A stretch of DNA of 64,000 bases from Pseudomonadales bacterium (GTDB lineage Bacteria > Pseudomonadota > Gammaproteobacteria > Pseudomonadales > Pseudohongiellaceae): positions 1 to 64,000 of the forward strand of contig JAJEGU010000067.1 in the NCBI GenBank assembly GCA_022819645.1, read 5' to 3'. Shown in pieces: positions 37,841 to 47,767 of this stretch; position 1 is the first letter of the stretch, and each line of letters opens with the position of its first letter. The notes below the pieces were generated by a model, which saw nothing but the letters and a program-made list of their open reading frames with translations, had not been told where the DNA came from and did no database searches. Made by a program: the position numbers and the translations under genes.

Positions 37841-39217
37841 TCAGAAGTGCGCGAATCCGGCCCCGAACAGTCGCTCCACCAGCGCCACATGCTTGCGGTC
37901 CACGAGAAACAGGATGACATGGTCGCCCGACTCGACCCGGATGTCGTCATGGGCGATGAGCACGCCTTCTCCGCGCACGATGGCGCCCACGGTAATGCCG
38001 TCGGGCAGATTCAGGTCGCGCAATTCCCGTCCGATGACTTTTGAAGAAGCCACATCGCCATGCACCACCGCCTCCACCGCTTCGGCGGCGCCCCGGCGCA
38101 GGGAGTGGACATTGGCAAAATCCGCCCGCCGCACCTTGGTCAGCACACTGCCGATGGTGGCCTGCTGGGGAGAAATGGCGATATCGATCTCGCCGCCCTG
38201 GATGAGGTCCACATAGTCCGGGTTATTGATCAGCGCCATGACCTTTTTCGCCCCGAGCCGCTTGGCCATCATGCACGACATGATATTGGCCTCATCGTCA
38301 TTGGTAAGGGCGACAAATACATCGGCATCCTCGATGTTCTCGCTGATCAGCAGTTCCCGGTCCGAGGTTTCTCCGTGAAGCACGAGGGTGCTTTCGAGTT
38401 GCCCGGTGAGAAAGTCGCAGCGCGCCGCACTGCGTTCCACGAGCTTGACCTTGTAGCGTGATTCGAGTTGCAGCGCGAGGCGCAGGCCGATATTGCCGCC
38501 GCCGGCGATGAAGATGCGGCGGTAGGGGCGGTCCATGGGCCGCACTTCGCCGATACAGGCGCGGATATCACTTTGGGCGGCGACAAAAAAGACCTCATCC
38601 TCCGCCTCGATCACCGTTGAGCCTTCGGGAACAATGGGCCGGTCCTTGCGGAATATCGCCGCCACCCGGGTGTCCACCGCGGGCATATGTTGCCGCAGCA
38701 GGCGGATTTCCTGACCCACCAGAGGGCCGCCATAAACCGCCTTGACGCCGACGAGTTGCACGCTGCCATCGGCAAAATCAAGCACTTGCAAAGCACCTGG
38801 CAGGTCGATCAGGCGCTCGATGTTTTCCGAGACGATCATTTCCGGGCAGATCGGCGTATCCACCGCAATGCCCTGCCTGCCGAACAGTTCGTCGCTGAAA
38901 CGAATGAAGGATGAGGAATGCACCCGGCAGATTTTCTTCGGCGTGCGGTACAGCGAATAGGCGACCCGGCAGGCCACCATGTTCAATTCGTCGTTTTCGG
39001 AAACCGCAATGAGCAGGTCGGCGTCTTCCACGCCGGCCTGCTCAAGCACATCGGGATGGGATCCCCGACCGCTGACGACCTGGATGTCCATGCCCTGCTT
39101 GAGCCCTTCAAGGCGGGCTTCATCGCTGTCCACAAGGGTCACGTCATTGGATTCGGTGGACAGGGTGCTTGCCAGGCTGATGCCCACCGGATTCGCGCCG
39201 AGAACGATTATCTTCAT
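37841..39217 (-). CDS. trkA: Trk system regulatory NAD-binding protein TrkA
   Basis: The 458-residue cytosolic protein consists of two RCK units. Each has a Rossmann nucleotide-binding motif (VLGANPVGISLASTL at the N-terminus, FIAGGGNIGLRLALQLE near residue 235) followed by a TrkA-C ligand domain. The final RVESGDHVILFLVDRKHVALVERLFG closes the second TrkA-C. It forms a ring on TrkH and gates potassium flow in response to nucleotides. It is encoded between rsmB and trkH on the minus strand, with 52 bases to rsmB. Confidence 0.96.
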   Translation of the reverse strand: MKIIVLGANPVGISLASTLSTESNDVTLVDSDEARLEGLKQGMDIQVVSGRGSHPDVLEQAGVEDADLLIAVSENDELNMVACRVAYSLYRTPKKICRVHSSSFIRFSDELFGRQGIAVDTPICPEMIVSENIERLIDLPGALQVLDFADGSVQLVGVKAVYGGPLVGQEIRLLRQHMPAVDTRVAAIFRKDRPIVPEGSTVIEAEDEVFFVAAQSDIRACIGEVRPMDRPYRRIFIAGGGNIGLRLALQLESRYKVKLVERSAARCDFLTGQLESTLVLHGETSDRELLISENIEDADVFVALTNDDEANIMSCMMAKRLGAKKVMALINNPDYVDLIQGGEIDIAISPQQATIGSVLTKVRRADFANVHSLRRGAAEAVEAVVHGDVASSKVIGRELRDLNLPDGITVGAIVRGEGVLIAHDDIRVESGDHVILFLVDRKHVALVERLFGAGFAHF

Positions 39218-39269
39218 TTGGATGTGCCGCGTAGCGCTCGTAACTCGGGACGGTCAGGCTCTGCCCTGA

Positions 39270-40562
39270 TCAGAGCTTCTCCAACAGGCAAAAGTAGAAT
39301 CCGTCGGGGCCTTCCGCGCCGCCGGGGCGCAACTGCTTTCCGTATGCGCATTCTAATCCCCAATCGGCAGCGATAGGCAGGGTTTTAGCATCCCCGGCGC
39401 CCGCCAGAAAGCGGGAGATGACCTGCTCGTTCTCCTTCCTGAGCAGGGAACAGGTGGTGTAGAGCAGGCGCCCGCCGGGTTTCAGGCAACCCCACAGCAC
39501 CCGCAGCAATCGTGACTGCTCCTTGCTGTGGGCTGCAATATCGTTCGGCCTCAGCGACAGCTTGATGTCGGGATGCCGTCGGATAACCCCCGTGGCCGAG
39601 CAGGGTGCATCGAGCAGAATCCGGTCAAAGGCGGCGCCATCCCACCACTGCGATACGTCGGCGGCATCGGCAATGACGAGCTCGGCCGCGAGGTCGAGCC
39701 GTTCGAGGTTTTCCCGGATCATATCGCTGCGCTCCGGGTCGCGCTCAAGCGCCGTGCAACCGAGATTTTCCGGCGCGGTTTCGAGCAGGTGGCAGGTCTT
39801 GCCGCCGGGAGCGGCGCAGGCGTCGAGCAGGCGCGCGCCGGGCTCCGGGGCCAACAATCCGGGCACAAGCTGGGAAGCTTCGTCCTGGACGCTGAACCAG
39901 CCTTCGGCAAAACCGGGTATCTCTCCTACCGGCCGCGCCTGCTGCAGATACACCGCCGAGGGCGCGAGTTGCCCCGGTGAACATGCCACGCCGGCATCTT
40001 CCAGAAGGCGCATGGCGTCCATGCGGCTGCCGCGCCGCCGGTTTGCCCGCAGGCACAGTGGCGGCCTGCGATTGTTGGCCTCGAGAATCGAGGACCATTG
40101 CCCGGGCCAGTCGTCGCGGATGGATTGCGCCAACCATTGCGGATGGCTGTAGCGGATATTTTCGGCTTGCCGCCCAAGGGTGAGTTCAAACTTTTTCCGG
40201 CGCCGCTGAAAATTGCGCAATACGGCGTTAACCAGGGGTTTCGACCATTCCTTTCCCAGGGCATGGCCCGCTTTTACGCTTTCGTCGATGACCGCGTACT
40301 CCGGTGTGGCCAGTTCGCGCAATTCGTGCAGGGCGCCGAGCAGCAGGTATTTCAGGTCGGTGTCGCGCTGGCGCAGGGGCCGTGCGAGCAATTCGCCGAG
40401 GAGGAAGGCGAGGGATTCATGGTGACGGCAGACGCCGTAGCAGATTTCTTGCAACAGACTGTATTCGCGCAGTTCCCGATGGACCGCCAGCAACTCTCCC
40501 ACTGTGCCCCCGCGCCCGGCAAGACGAGCTAGAATGCGGGCCGCTGTGGCGCGCACGGTCAC
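39270..40562 (-). CDS. rsmB: 16S rRNA (cytosine-967-C5)-methyltransferase
   Basis: The 430-residue protein has an N-terminal NusB-like helical domain (about 1-140: ARILARLAGRGGTV, YGVCRHHESLAFLL). The Rossmann methyltransferase domain has the SAM motif LLDACAAPGGKTCHLLE, the nucleophile DAPCSATGVIRRHPDIK and TTCSLLRKENE. It makes m5C967 in 16S rRNA. The start is taken as a GTG that overlaps the fmt stop by four bases (GTGA), which gives the usual length. A longer open frame upstream only reads antisense-like sequence inside fmt. It forms an operon with def and fmt. Confidence 0.95.
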   Translation of the reverse strand: MTVRATAARILARLAGRGGTVGELLAVHRELREYSLLQEICYGVCRHHESLAFLLGELLARPLRQRDTDLKYLLLGALHELRELATPEYAVIDESVKAGHALGKEWSKPLVNAVLRNFQRRRKKFELTLGRQAENIRYSHPQWLAQSIRDDWPGQWSSILEANNRRPPLCLRANRRRGSRMDAMRLLEDAGVACSPGQLAPSAVYLQQARPVGEIPGFAEGWFSVQDEASQLVPGLLAPEPGARLLDACAAPGGKTCHLLETAPENLGCTALERDPERSDMIRENLERLDLAAELVIADAADVSQWWDGAAFDRILLDAPCSATGVIRRHPDIKLSLRPNDIAAHSKEQSRLLRVLWGCLKPGGRLLYTTCSLLRKENEQVISRFLAGAGDAKTLPIAADWGLECAYGKQLRPGGAEGPDGFYFCLLEKL

Positions 40563-41536
40563 TGGCCGGTCGCCTGGTCTTGCAGAACCGTGCCCCTGGC
40601 AAAGGGCGCCGGGACAGAATGCAGCAAGGCCCCGGGTGAGACAGGTTTCCCGCCGGGCAATTGCAGCGATGTAATGCAAAGCGCGCCTTCGCCACAGGCC
40701 ACCAGCAAGCCGTTCTTGTCGAAATTGACGATCTTCCCTGGCGTCCCGGACGGGTCCCAATCCCTGGCGGTGGCTTGCAGAATCCTGATGCGCCGCTCCC
40801 CGGCAAAGCAGAAGGCGGGCATGCGGCCAATGCCGGTGCGCACCTGCCGGCTGATGAACTGCGCATCCCGCGTCCAATCGATCCGGGCGTCGTCCTTGCC
40901 CAGTTTGCGGGCATAGGTCGCCTGCCCATTGTCCTGCGGTGTGGAATCGGCAAGCAGTTCCGGAAGACATTCCAGGCTGTGGAGAAGCGCTGCGCAGCCC
41001 GCCTCGGTGAGTTTGGCTTCCAGCGTATCGCGGTCATCCCCGGCAAGAATGGCCACCTCCCGCTGCAACAGCAAGGGACCGGTATCGAGTCCCTCATCCA
41101 TTTGCATGATGCTGATGCCGGTGCGCTGGTCCCCCGCCAGCAGCGCGCGCTCAATGGGCGCCGCCCCGCGCCAGCGGGGCAGCAGCGAGGCGTGAACATT
41201 GATGCAGCCAAAACGCGGCAAGGCCAGAATCGCCTCCGGCAGAATCAGGCCATAGGCGGCGACAATCAATACATCGGGGCGAAACGAGGCGAGCAATGCG
41301 GCGGTCCCCTCACCGCTCAGGCTCACGGGTTTGTGCAAAGGCAGTCCCAACTCTCCGGCGCTGGCGGCGACTGCGCTGGGCCGCAGCTTGCGGCCACGTC
41401 CCGCGGGGCGGTCGGGCTGGGTAAAGACCGCGGTGATTTCATGGCCTGCCCGGCTCAGGGCGGCTAAATGGGCGGCGGCGAATGGCGGCGTGCCCGCGAA
41501 ACACAGTCGTAAATGAGGCGGCACACCGGGCGGCAT
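40559..41536 (-). CDS. fmt: Methionyl-tRNA formyltransferase
   Basis: The 325-residue protein has LCFAGTPPFAAAHLAAL at the N-terminus, TQPDRPAGRGRKL, and the folate-binding and catalytic segment INVHASLLPRWRGAAPIERALLAGDQRTGISIMQMD. That includes the N-H-D catalytic trio of the family. The C-terminal OB-like domain is also present. It formylates initiator methionyl-tRNA. It lies five bases after the def stop and four-base overlaps rsmB, the classic def-fmt-rsmB cluster. Confidence 0.97.
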   Translation of the reverse strand: MPPGVPPHLRLCFAGTPPFAAAHLAALSRAGHEITAVFTQPDRPAGRGRKLRPSAVAASAGELGLPLHKPVSLSGEGTAALLASFRPDVLIVAAYGLILPEAILALPRFGCINVHASLLPRWRGAAPIERALLAGDQRTGISIMQMDEGLDTGPLLLQREVAILAGDDRDTLEAKLTEAGCAALLHSLECLPELLADSTPQDNGQATYARKLGKDDARIDWTRDAQFISRQVRTGIGRMPAFCFAGERRIRILQATARDWDPSGTPGKIVNFDKNGLLVACGEGALCITSLQLPGGKPVSPGALLHSVPAPFARGTVLQDQATGQ

Positions 41537-41541
41537 CGGAG

Positions 41542-42048
41542 TCAGGCCGATTTCCGCTGTTCCTTCTGCAGCTTGCTGCGAATGCGCTGGCGCTTGAGGG
41601 GGCTGAGATAATCAACGAACAGCTTGCCGTCCAGATGATCGATTTCGTGCTGGATGCAGACCGCGAGCAAGCCTTTGGCCTCAAGCTCGAAGGTTTCTCC
41701 ATTGCGGTCCCGGGCGCTGACCCGAATCGCCCGGGGCCGGGACACTTCCTCAAAAAAACCGGGAACCGAAAGGCAGCCTTCCTGATAATCCTGCAATTCT
41801 TCCTCAATGACCTCGAATTCTGGATTTATGAAGACATGGGGACTATCCTTTTCTTCCGAAACGTCGAGCACGAGCAGGCGTTTGTGGACATTGACCTGAG
41901 TCGCGGCGAGGCCGATTCCCTCGGACTGGTACATGGTTTCAAACATATTGTCGACAAGGCGGCGGAGCCTGTCGTCAAAATGAGTCACCGGGCTTGCCAG
42001 CTTGCGCAGCCTCGGGTCGGGAAATTCCAGAATCGGTAACAATGCCAT
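41542..42048 (-). CDS. def: Peptide deformylase
   Basis: The 168-residue metalloenzyme has all three family motifs: GIGLAATQV near residue 44-52, EGCLSVPGF with the metal cysteine, and [12 protein letters not shown] with two metal histidines and the catalytic glutamate. It removes the formyl group from nascent proteins, complementing fmt downstream. The start is the ATG at [14 protein letters not shown], five bases after a GGAG; a GTG one codon earlier is possible. It diverges from dprA across 68 bases. Confidence 0.97.
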   Translation of the reverse strand: MALLPILEFPDPRLRKLASPVTHFDDRLRRLVDNMFETMYQSEGIGLAATQVNVHKRLLVLDVSEEKDSPHVFINPEFEVIEEELQDYQEGCLSVPGFFEEVSRPRAIRVSARDRNGETFELEAKGLLAVCIQHEIDHLDGKLFVDYLSPLKRQRIRSKLQKEQRKSA

Positions 42049-42116
42049 CACAGCTCCGGTAATGCACCGGGCTAGCCGGCAGACTGCCCGGGTGGACCGG
42101 AGATTATAGCAGCCCC

Positions 42117-43244
42117 ATGCGGATAATTGTCATGGATGATTCCCTGACCAAAGACTACCTCACGCTGGCGCACCATTGCGCTTTCGGCCTCGGCGTCGCG
42201 GCGAGAATTCTGGGTGAACTGGGCCCACTGAGCCGGATCCGGCGATTGCCTAAGGCCGAGCTGCTATCGCTGGGCCTGTCCGGAGAGCAGGCCACAGCGA
42301 TATTGACTCCAGTGGATGAAAGCAGCCTGAGCCGCGGATTGCGGGCCGAACTTGTCTGGGCCGAAGCTGCTGGCCGGGCCATCATTCATTTCGAATCGCC
42401 GCAGTATCCCCGTTTGCTGCGGGAAATCGCCGCGCCGCCGCCGGTGCTGTATGTGGAAGGCCGCCTGGAATGCCTCAACAATCCCAACATCGCCATGGTG
42501 GGCAGCCGCCGGGGCAGCGCCTATGGCAGGCGGCAGGCGGAATGGCTGGCGCATGAGTTGGGTGATGCGGGCCTGACGGTCTGCTCGGGCATGGCTCTTG
42601 GCATCGACACTGCGGCCCACCGGGGCGCCCTGGCCGCGGATGCGCTCACCATCGCGGTCATGGGCACCGGCGTGGATATCTGCTATCCCGCCCGCAATCG
42701 CGAGTTGCGGGAACAAATTCTCAGCCATGGCGCCCTGGTTTCCGAATTCGCACTTGGTTCTCCTCCCGCCAGGGCCCATTTTCCCCGCCGCAACCGTATC
42801 ATCAGCGGGCTCTGCGCGGGCGTGGTGGTTGTGGAAGCCAGCCTGAAAAGCGGCTCCCTGGTCACCGCAAAATACGCCTTGCAGCAGAACCGGGAAATTT
42901 TCGCCGTGCCGGGCCCGATCTCAAGCCCTTTCTCCCGCGGTTGCCACCAACTGATACGCCAGGGCGCAAAACTCGTGGAATCTGCCCAGGATGTGCTGCA
43001 GGAACTCGAAGGCATTATCCCGCTCGATGCTTGCCGCCCCAAATCAGGCGCCGCACAAACCAGAACTATCGCCCACAAGCCTGAAGACGCCAAACTGCTC
43101 GCCCTGCTCGAAGAATCCGGCTCGCTCCCGGAAACCCTCGCCCATCAAGCCGGCCTCTCCCAGCAGGAACTTGCCATAAAACTCCTTGAGTTCGAACTTG
43201 CCGGCGCAGTTCTCCATCAGGGAGGCCGTTATTTTCCGGTTTGA
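42117..43244 (+). CDS. dprA: DNA-processing protein DprA (Smf)
   Basis: The 375-residue protein has a helical N-terminal SAM-like domain, then the Rossmann-like DprA core. The core includes [87 protein letters not shown] and FAVPGP. The C-terminal winged-helix-like domain carries the DprA_WH pattern. It protects incoming single strands and loads RecA during transformation. An ATG five codons later is an alternative start. It is divergent from def, and the LysM gene often seen between them in relatives is absent. Confidence 0.95.
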   Translation: MRIIVMDDSLTKDYLTLAHHCAFGLGVAARILGELGPLSRIRRLPKAELLSLGLSGEQATAILTPVDESSLSRGLRAELVWAEAAGRAIIHFESPQYPRLLREIAAPPPVLYVEGRLECLNNPNIAMVGSRRGSAYGRRQAEWLAHELGDAGLTVCSGMALGIDTAAHRGALAADALTIAVMGTGVDICYPARNRELREQILSHGALVSEFALGSPPARAHFPRRNRIISGLCAGVVVVEASLKSGSLVTAKYALQQNREIFAVPGPISSPFSRGCHQLIRQGAKLVESAQDVLQELEGIIPLDACRPKSGAAQTRTIAHKPEDAKLLALLEESGSLPETLAHQAGLSQQELAIKLLEFELAGAVLHQGGRYFPV

Positions 43245-43339
43245 CTGGATTCGAAGCGCGGAATCGCGCGGATGGACATGCCGCTGCCCTTCTTTTATTC
43301 TCAATGACCCATTCCAGATCCTGAAAGGGGTCTTTACCC

Positions 43340-43567
43340 ATGAGCCATTCCATCCGCAAGACCGCATCCATCCTGGCGCTCCCGGGCGTATTACTGGCCG
43401 CGCTGCCCGCCCTGGCCCAGCAGGACTTCAGCAATGTGGAAATCATTCCCCACCATGTGACCGGCAACATGTATTACCTGCAGGGCGCCGGCGGCAATAT
43501 CGGCCTTTCCATCGGCGACCCGGAGCGGTTTCTGAGCGCGGTGTACTCGGAACTTGGCGGACAGTAA
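43340..43567 (+). pseudogene. Remnant of secreted metallo-beta-lactamase-fold protein
   Basis: This 75-residue frame starts with a signal peptide (KTASILALPGVLLAALPALAQ) and the N-terminal strand of a metallo-beta-lactamase-fold hydrolase: VEIIPHHVTGNMYYLQGAGGNIGLSIG. In complete relatives this is followed by about 250 residues with the HxHxDH zinc motif. Here it passes directly to DPERFLSAVYSELGGQ, which resembles a C-terminal helix of the family, and stops. An internal deletion is the simplest reading. A small functional secreted peptide cannot be excluded. It precedes the esterase-like gene closely. Confidence 0.55.
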
Positions 43568-43589
43568 TCCCTCATTGGGAAATCGGCGG

Positions 43590-44846
43590 GTGGCAGGATA
43601 TCGGCTTGCCCAATGGCTGGCGGCGTTGTTGCTTCTCGCCGTCGCTGGCGGCGGTCTGGCCGCGGAGAACGGCGGTCGGGAACTCGTTACCGCATTCTGG
43701 CGCGCCGACAGCGCGGTGGAGCAAAGCGCCGCCGAACAGGCCCTGCTCGCCGCCGCGGATGACGTGGAGACCCTGTACCAGTGGCTGCGGCAAGGCCCGG
43801 AGTGGTCAACCGAGGTGGCCACCGGCGCCTGGGAAGCGTCCCGCACCGGCGCCGATGGCATGCTCTACCGCTATGCCGTGGTAACGCCGGATTCCTACGA
43901 TCCAGCCATTTCCTACCCGGTGGAATTCATGCTTCATGGCGGCGTTTCGCGCCCGGAGTGGGGTCCCGGAGGAGACTGGTGGCGCTCGGGCGTCGAGAAC
44001 CTGCAACAGGAAGACCGCATCTTCGTGGCGCCCGCCTCCTGGCGCGAAGCCTTCTGGTGGCACGACAACCAGGCGGACAATCTCCCCGCCATCCTGCGGG
44101 AGCTGAAACGTCGCTATAACGTGGACGATAACCGGGTCACCATGACCGGCATTTCCGACGGCGGCACCGGCGCCTATTTCTTCGCTTTCAAGCAACCCGG
44201 CGAATGGGCGGCCTTTCTCCCCTACATCGGCCATCCCGGGGTGCTGCGCAATCCCTCCGGCGGCGTTAACTACCGTCTGTACTTCGAGAACCTCACCGCC
44301 AGGCCACTGTATATCGTCAATGGCGAAGTCGACCGGCTCTACCCCGCGGCTTCGCTGCAATCATTCGTCGAGGTGCTGGAAGAAGCCGGGGTGGAACACA
44401 TCTTCCGGGTGATCGAGGACGGCGGCCACAATACGGCCTGGCTGCCCGGGGAAACCCCGGCCATCGAACGGTTCAAGGCGGAAAATCCCAGGGACCCGTT
44501 CCCCGAGCGCCTGCAGTGGGTGGCGGATCGGGTGGACCGCTACAACCGCAACCTTTGGCTGCGAATCGACGAAATGGCAAACCCCGACTTGCCCGCGGTG
44601 ATGAAGGTCGAGCGGCTGGGCAACCACTTCGAGGCGGAAGCCACCGCGGTGGCGGGATTCAGTCTGTTGTTGAACCCGGAAGAGGTGGATTTCAGCCAGC
44701 CGGTGAGCGTGAGCGTGAATGGTGAAATCGTCCATTCGGAAATCGTCGCCCAGGATGCCGCCACGCTGCTGCGCCACGCATGGCAATCACTGGACCGCGC
44801 CGCGCTGATTACCGCCGAGTTGCCCATTTCCCTGCTTGCCGAATAA
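43590..44846 (+). CDS. Secreted alpha/beta-hydrolase (esterase-like)
   Basis: The protein is about 418 residues long with a signal peptide (LAQWLAALLLLAVAGGGLAA). It has an alpha/beta-hydrolase core: EFMLHGG oxyanion region, nucleophile elbow TGISDGGTGAYFF, an acid in VNGEVDRLYP and the histidine in EDGGHNTAWLP. It resembles secreted polyhydroxyalkanoate-depolymerase or peptidase-like esterases; the substrate is unknown. The GTG start is preferred because TGGGAA lies eight bases upstream; a TTG at 43554, overlapping the previous frame by 14 bases, is also open. The last about 80 residues form an extra beta-rich domain with VSVSVNGEIVHSEIV. Confidence 0.75.
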   Translation: MAGYRLAQWLAALLLLAVAGGGLAAENGGRELVTAFWRADSAVEQSAAEQALLAAADDVETLYQWLRQGPEWSTEVATGAWEASRTGADGMLYRYAVVTPDSYDPAISYPVEFMLHGGVSRPEWGPGGDWWRSGVENLQQEDRIFVAPASWREAFWWHDNQADNLPAILRELKRRYNVDDNRVTMTGISDGGTGAYFFAFKQPGEWAAFLPYIGHPGVLRNPSGGVNYRLYFENLTARPLYIVNGEVDRLYPAASLQSFVEVLEEAGVEHIFRVIEDGGHNTAWLPGETPAIERFKAENPRDPFPERLQWVADRVDRYNRNLWLRIDEMANPDLPAVMKVERLGNHFEAEATAVAGFSLLLNPEEVDFSQPVSVSVNGEIVHSEIVAQDAATLLRHAWQSLDRAALITAELPISLLAE

Positions 44847-44889
44847 GCGACAATTCTCCGCCTGGCGCTGCGCGCTCCCTCTCATGCGG

Positions 44890-44938
44890 CATCCTCCCAA
44901 GGAGATTCTGCGACTTCGCGCAGAATGACGGGAGGATG
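44890..44938. repeat. Nested hairpin, family C
   Basis: CATCCTCCC (44890-44898) pairs with GGGAGGATG (44930-44938). Inside it, ATTCTGCG (44905-44912) pairs with CGCAGAAT (44919-44926) around a six-base loop. It lies between the convergent esterase-like gene and the small secreted gene, so it may serve both transcript ends. Confidence 0.65.
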
Positions 44939-44954
44939 GGCCAGGAGCCTGCGC

Positions 44955-45416
44955 CTAGTTCCGCAATTCTTCCATACGGCCGCGCAGCATGGACAGGATG
45001 ATGTTCAGCTCGCGGAAATAGTCATATTCTTCGCTCAGGGTCGCCATGGCCTCGTTGAATCTGCGGAAGTCGGAATCGGTTTCGGCGAGCAGGCCCTCGG
45101 TGTCGAGCAGCTCATCGGTGCCGTCCTGGTAATTCCTGGCATTGTTGGCCCGGGCCTCGATCAGGAAGTTCGGCTCGCAGGCTTCCCGGGAAATGTTCGA
45201 GCCCGTGGGAGTGTAGCGATGGCAGATCACATGCAGCGAATCGTCCTCGGTGCGAAGATTGAAAACCCGGTAGACTTCCTTTTCGATCTTGTCGATTTCG
45301 CTCCGCAGTTGCGGCACGGACATGGCGTCGATATCAATCTGGCCATCCGCCGCCCGTGACGGCGAGGCAACGGCAAGCAAGGTCAGACAACTGGCAAACA
45401 GGGCAAGGCGGTTCAT
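44955..45416 (-). CDS. Small secreted protein of unknown function
   Basis: The 153-residue protein has a clear signal peptide ([19 protein letters not shown]). The mature part is acidic and helical. An [19 protein letters not shown]-like start is followed by a two-cysteine segment, [18 protein letters not shown], which could form a disulfide. Coiled-coil-like helices then end in [14 protein letters not shown] do not recognise a characterised family. The stop lies within a REP-like GGAGCCTGCGCC. It is divergent from glcB and convergent with the esterase-like gene. Confidence 0.7.
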   Translation of the reverse strand: MNRLALFASCLTLLAVASPSRAADGQIDIDAMSVPQLRSEIDKIEKEVYRVFNLRTEDDSLHVICHRYTPTGSNISREACEPNFLIEARANNARNYQDGTDELLDTEGLLAETDSDFRRFNEAMATLSEEYDYFRELNIILSMLRGRMEELRN

Positions 45417-45509
45417 GGGGGTTCCTCCAGGGCGCCGTTGATCCCGCTATTATACGCGCGGGCCGGCATAGTGAAACCAGGAAAACCGAAACACGGGAAA
45501 ACTGAAGCC

Positions 45510-47687
45510 ATGACTGAAGATTTCGAGACGGGCGGGCTGCGGGTCGCCGCGGAACTGGCGACTTTCGTCAACGGGGAACTGTTGCCGGAAATCGGCCTCG
45601 GGCAAGCGGAATTCTGGTCCGGTTTTGAAAGCCTGATCGACGAATTCACTCCCCGCAACGAAGAGTTGCTCGCCGAGCGCGACCGTCTGCAACAGCAGAT
45701 CGACGACTGGCATCACCAGAATCAGGGCCCGGATTACGACCGCGACGCCTATGAAGCTTTTCTGCGAGAAATCGGCTATTTGCAGGAGGAGCCCGAAGAT
45801 TTCACGATTTCCACCGCCGGGGTTGACTCGGAAATCGCCTCTATCGCCGGACCCCAGCTGGTGGTGCCGGTGAAGAATGCCCGCTTCGCCATCAATGCCG
45901 CCAATGCCCGCTGGGGCTCGCTTTACGACGCCCTCTACGGCAGCGATGTCATTCCCGAGGACGACGGCGCCGGGCGCACCGGCGGCTACAACCCGGTGCG
46001 CGGCCAGCGGGTCATCGACCGTGTGCGGGCCCTGCTTGATGAAATCTGTCCCCTGCAAGGCGCAAGCCATGCGAATGTGGGACAGTACCGTATCGAAGGC
46101 GGCGCCCTGGTGGCGCAAGCCGGCGACAGCGCACACGGCCTGCAAGACCCGTCCCGGTTTGCGGGCTACCAGGGAAGCGCGGCAGAGCCATCGGCAGTGC
46201 TGCTGGTCAACCACGGCCTGCATATCGAAATCCGTATCGACCGCGGCTCCGAGGTTGGCGCCGGGGACCCGGCCGGCATCAGCGATGTGGTGCTGGAGGC
46301 GGCGATTACCACGATCCAGGACTGCGAGGACAGCGTCGCCGCCGTGGACGCCGCGGACAAGACCGAAATCTACCGCAACTGGCTCGGCCTGATGCGGGGC
46401 GATCTGGCGGAAAACTTCATCAAGGACGGCACCCCCATGACCCGTACCCTGGCCGAGGGTCGGGAATACCTCGGCCCCGCCGGCGAACTCCTGCGCCTGC
46501 CCGGCCGGAGCCTGCTGCTGGTGCGCAACGTGGGCCATCTGATGCGCAATAACGCCATCTACGACAGTCGCGGGCGGCAGGTATTCGAAGGCGTGATGGA
46601 TGCGGTCATGACGTCCGCGGTAGCCTGCATTGATATCGCCGGTCGCAACCGCCTCGGCAATTCCCGCGGCGGCAGCATCTATATCGTCAAGCCGAAAATG
46701 CACGGCCCGGACGAAGTACGCTTCAGTTGCCAGTTGTTCGCCGCGGTGGAGGAGCTGCTCGGGCTTGAGCCCCTGACGATCAAGGTGGGCATCATGGATG
46801 AGGAACGCCGCACCACGATCAATCTCAAGCGCTGCATCCTGGAAGCCCGGGACCGGGTGGTTTTCATCAATACCGGCTTTCTCGACCGCACCGGCGACGA
46901 AATCCACACCGGCATGCACGGCGGCGCCATGCTGCCCAGGGATGAAATGCGCGCCTCCACCTGGATCGGCGCCTATGAGGATCACAATGTCAATACCGGG
47001 CTTGCCTGCGGCTTGCCGGGCCGGGCCCAGATCGGCAAGGGCATGTGGCCCATGCCCGACCTGATGGCTGCCATGGTGGAGCAGAAAGTCGCCCACCCCC
47101 TGGCGGGCGCCAATACCGCCTGGGTGCCCTCGCCCACCGCCGCGGTGCTGCACGCCATGCACTACCACAGGGTGGATGTTTTCGCCGTGCAGCGGGAGTT
47201 GCGCAAGCGGGCGCCGGTGGCCATGGCCGACCTGCTGTCGGTTCCCCTGATTCCGGACCCGGCCTCCCTGGGCGCGGAACGCATCCAGCGGGAACTCGAC
47301 AACAATATCCAGGGGATTCTCGGCTATGTGGTGCGCTGGATCGATCAGGGGGTAGGCTGTTCCAAAGTGCCCAATATCGACCATGTGGCGCTGATGGAAG
47401 ACCGCGCCACCCTGCGGATTTCAAGCCAGTATGTGGCCAATTGGCTGCATCACGGGCTGTGCCGGGAAGAGCAGGTGGAAGAATCGCTGTTGCGCATGGC
47501 CGCCGTGGTGGACGGCCAGAATGCCGCCGACCCGCTTTATGAGCCCATGGCCCCGAATCCGGCTGGATCCTTCGCCTTCCAGGCGGCCCGCGACCTGATC
47601 TTCCAGAGCGTCCGGGAGCCCAACGGCTACACGGAGCCCGCCCTGCACCGGGTACGGCTGGCGAAGAAGCAGTCGGCGCGGCAGTAG
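45510..47687 (+). CDS. glcB: Malate synthase G
   Basis: The 725-residue protein has the length and motifs of the large monomeric malate synthase: [70 protein letters not shown] and [19 protein letters not shown]. It condenses glyoxylate with acetyl-CoA to malate, the second glyoxylate-bypass step. No isocitrate lyase or glycolate oxidase genes are adjacent. The ATG at MTEDFETGG was chosen; the longer frame overlaps the divergent promoter region. A hairpin repeat follows the stop. Confidence 0.96.
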   Translation: MTEDFETGGLRVAAELATFVNGELLPEIGLGQAEFWSGFESLIDEFTPRNEELLAERDRLQQQIDDWHHQNQGPDYDRDAYEAFLREIGYLQEEPEDFTISTAGVDSEIASIAGPQLVVPVKNARFAINAANARWGSLYDALYGSDVIPEDDGAGRTGGYNPVRGQRVIDRVRALLDEICPLQGASHANVGQYRIEGGALVAQAGDSAHGLQDPSRFAGYQGSAAEPSAVLLVNHGLHIEIRIDRGSEVGAGDPAGISDVVLEAAITTIQDCEDSVAAVDAADKTEIYRNWLGLMRGDLAENFIKDGTPMTRTLAEGREYLGPAGELLRLPGRSLLLVRNVGHLMRNNAIYDSRGRQVFEGVMDAVMTSAVACIDIAGRNRLGNSRGGSIYIVKPKMHGPDEVRFSCQLFAAVEELLGLEPLTIKVGIMDEERRTTINLKRCILEARDRVVFINTGFLDRTGDEIHTGMHGGAMLPRDEMRASTWIGAYEDHNVNTGLACGLPGRAQIGKGMWPMPDLMAAMVEQKVAHPLAGANTAWVPSPTAAVLHAMHYHRVDVFAVQRELRKRAPVAMADLLSVPLIPDPASLGAERIQRELDNNIQGILGYVVRWIDQGVGCSKVPNIDHVALMEDRATLRISSQYVANWLHHGLCREEQVEESLLRMAAVVDGQNAADPLYEPMAPNPAGSFAFQAARDLIFQSVREPNGYTEPALHRVRLAKKQSARQ

Positions 47688-47700
47688 CGGCCTGCGGGAG

Positions 47701-47764
47701 ATTCTGCGCCTGCGCTTCGCTCCGCGCAGAATGACATCCAGTCTCCGTCATCCTGCGGCGCAGG
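47701..47764. repeat. Family C hairpin plus REP-like palindrome
   Basis: ATTCTGCGC (47701-47709) pairs with GCGCAGAAT (47724-47732). It is followed by CCTGCG-G-CGCAGG (47752-47764). It fills the gap between convergent glcB and the 47768 gene and probably marks both transcript ends. Confidence 0.65.
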
Positions 47765-47767
47765 CTT

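Noticed and set aside
39270-40970. Extending rsmB 136 codons upstream to the longest open frame
   Set aside because: The extra part lies wholly inside fmt, has no NusB-like features, and the GTGA overlap start gives the normal length.
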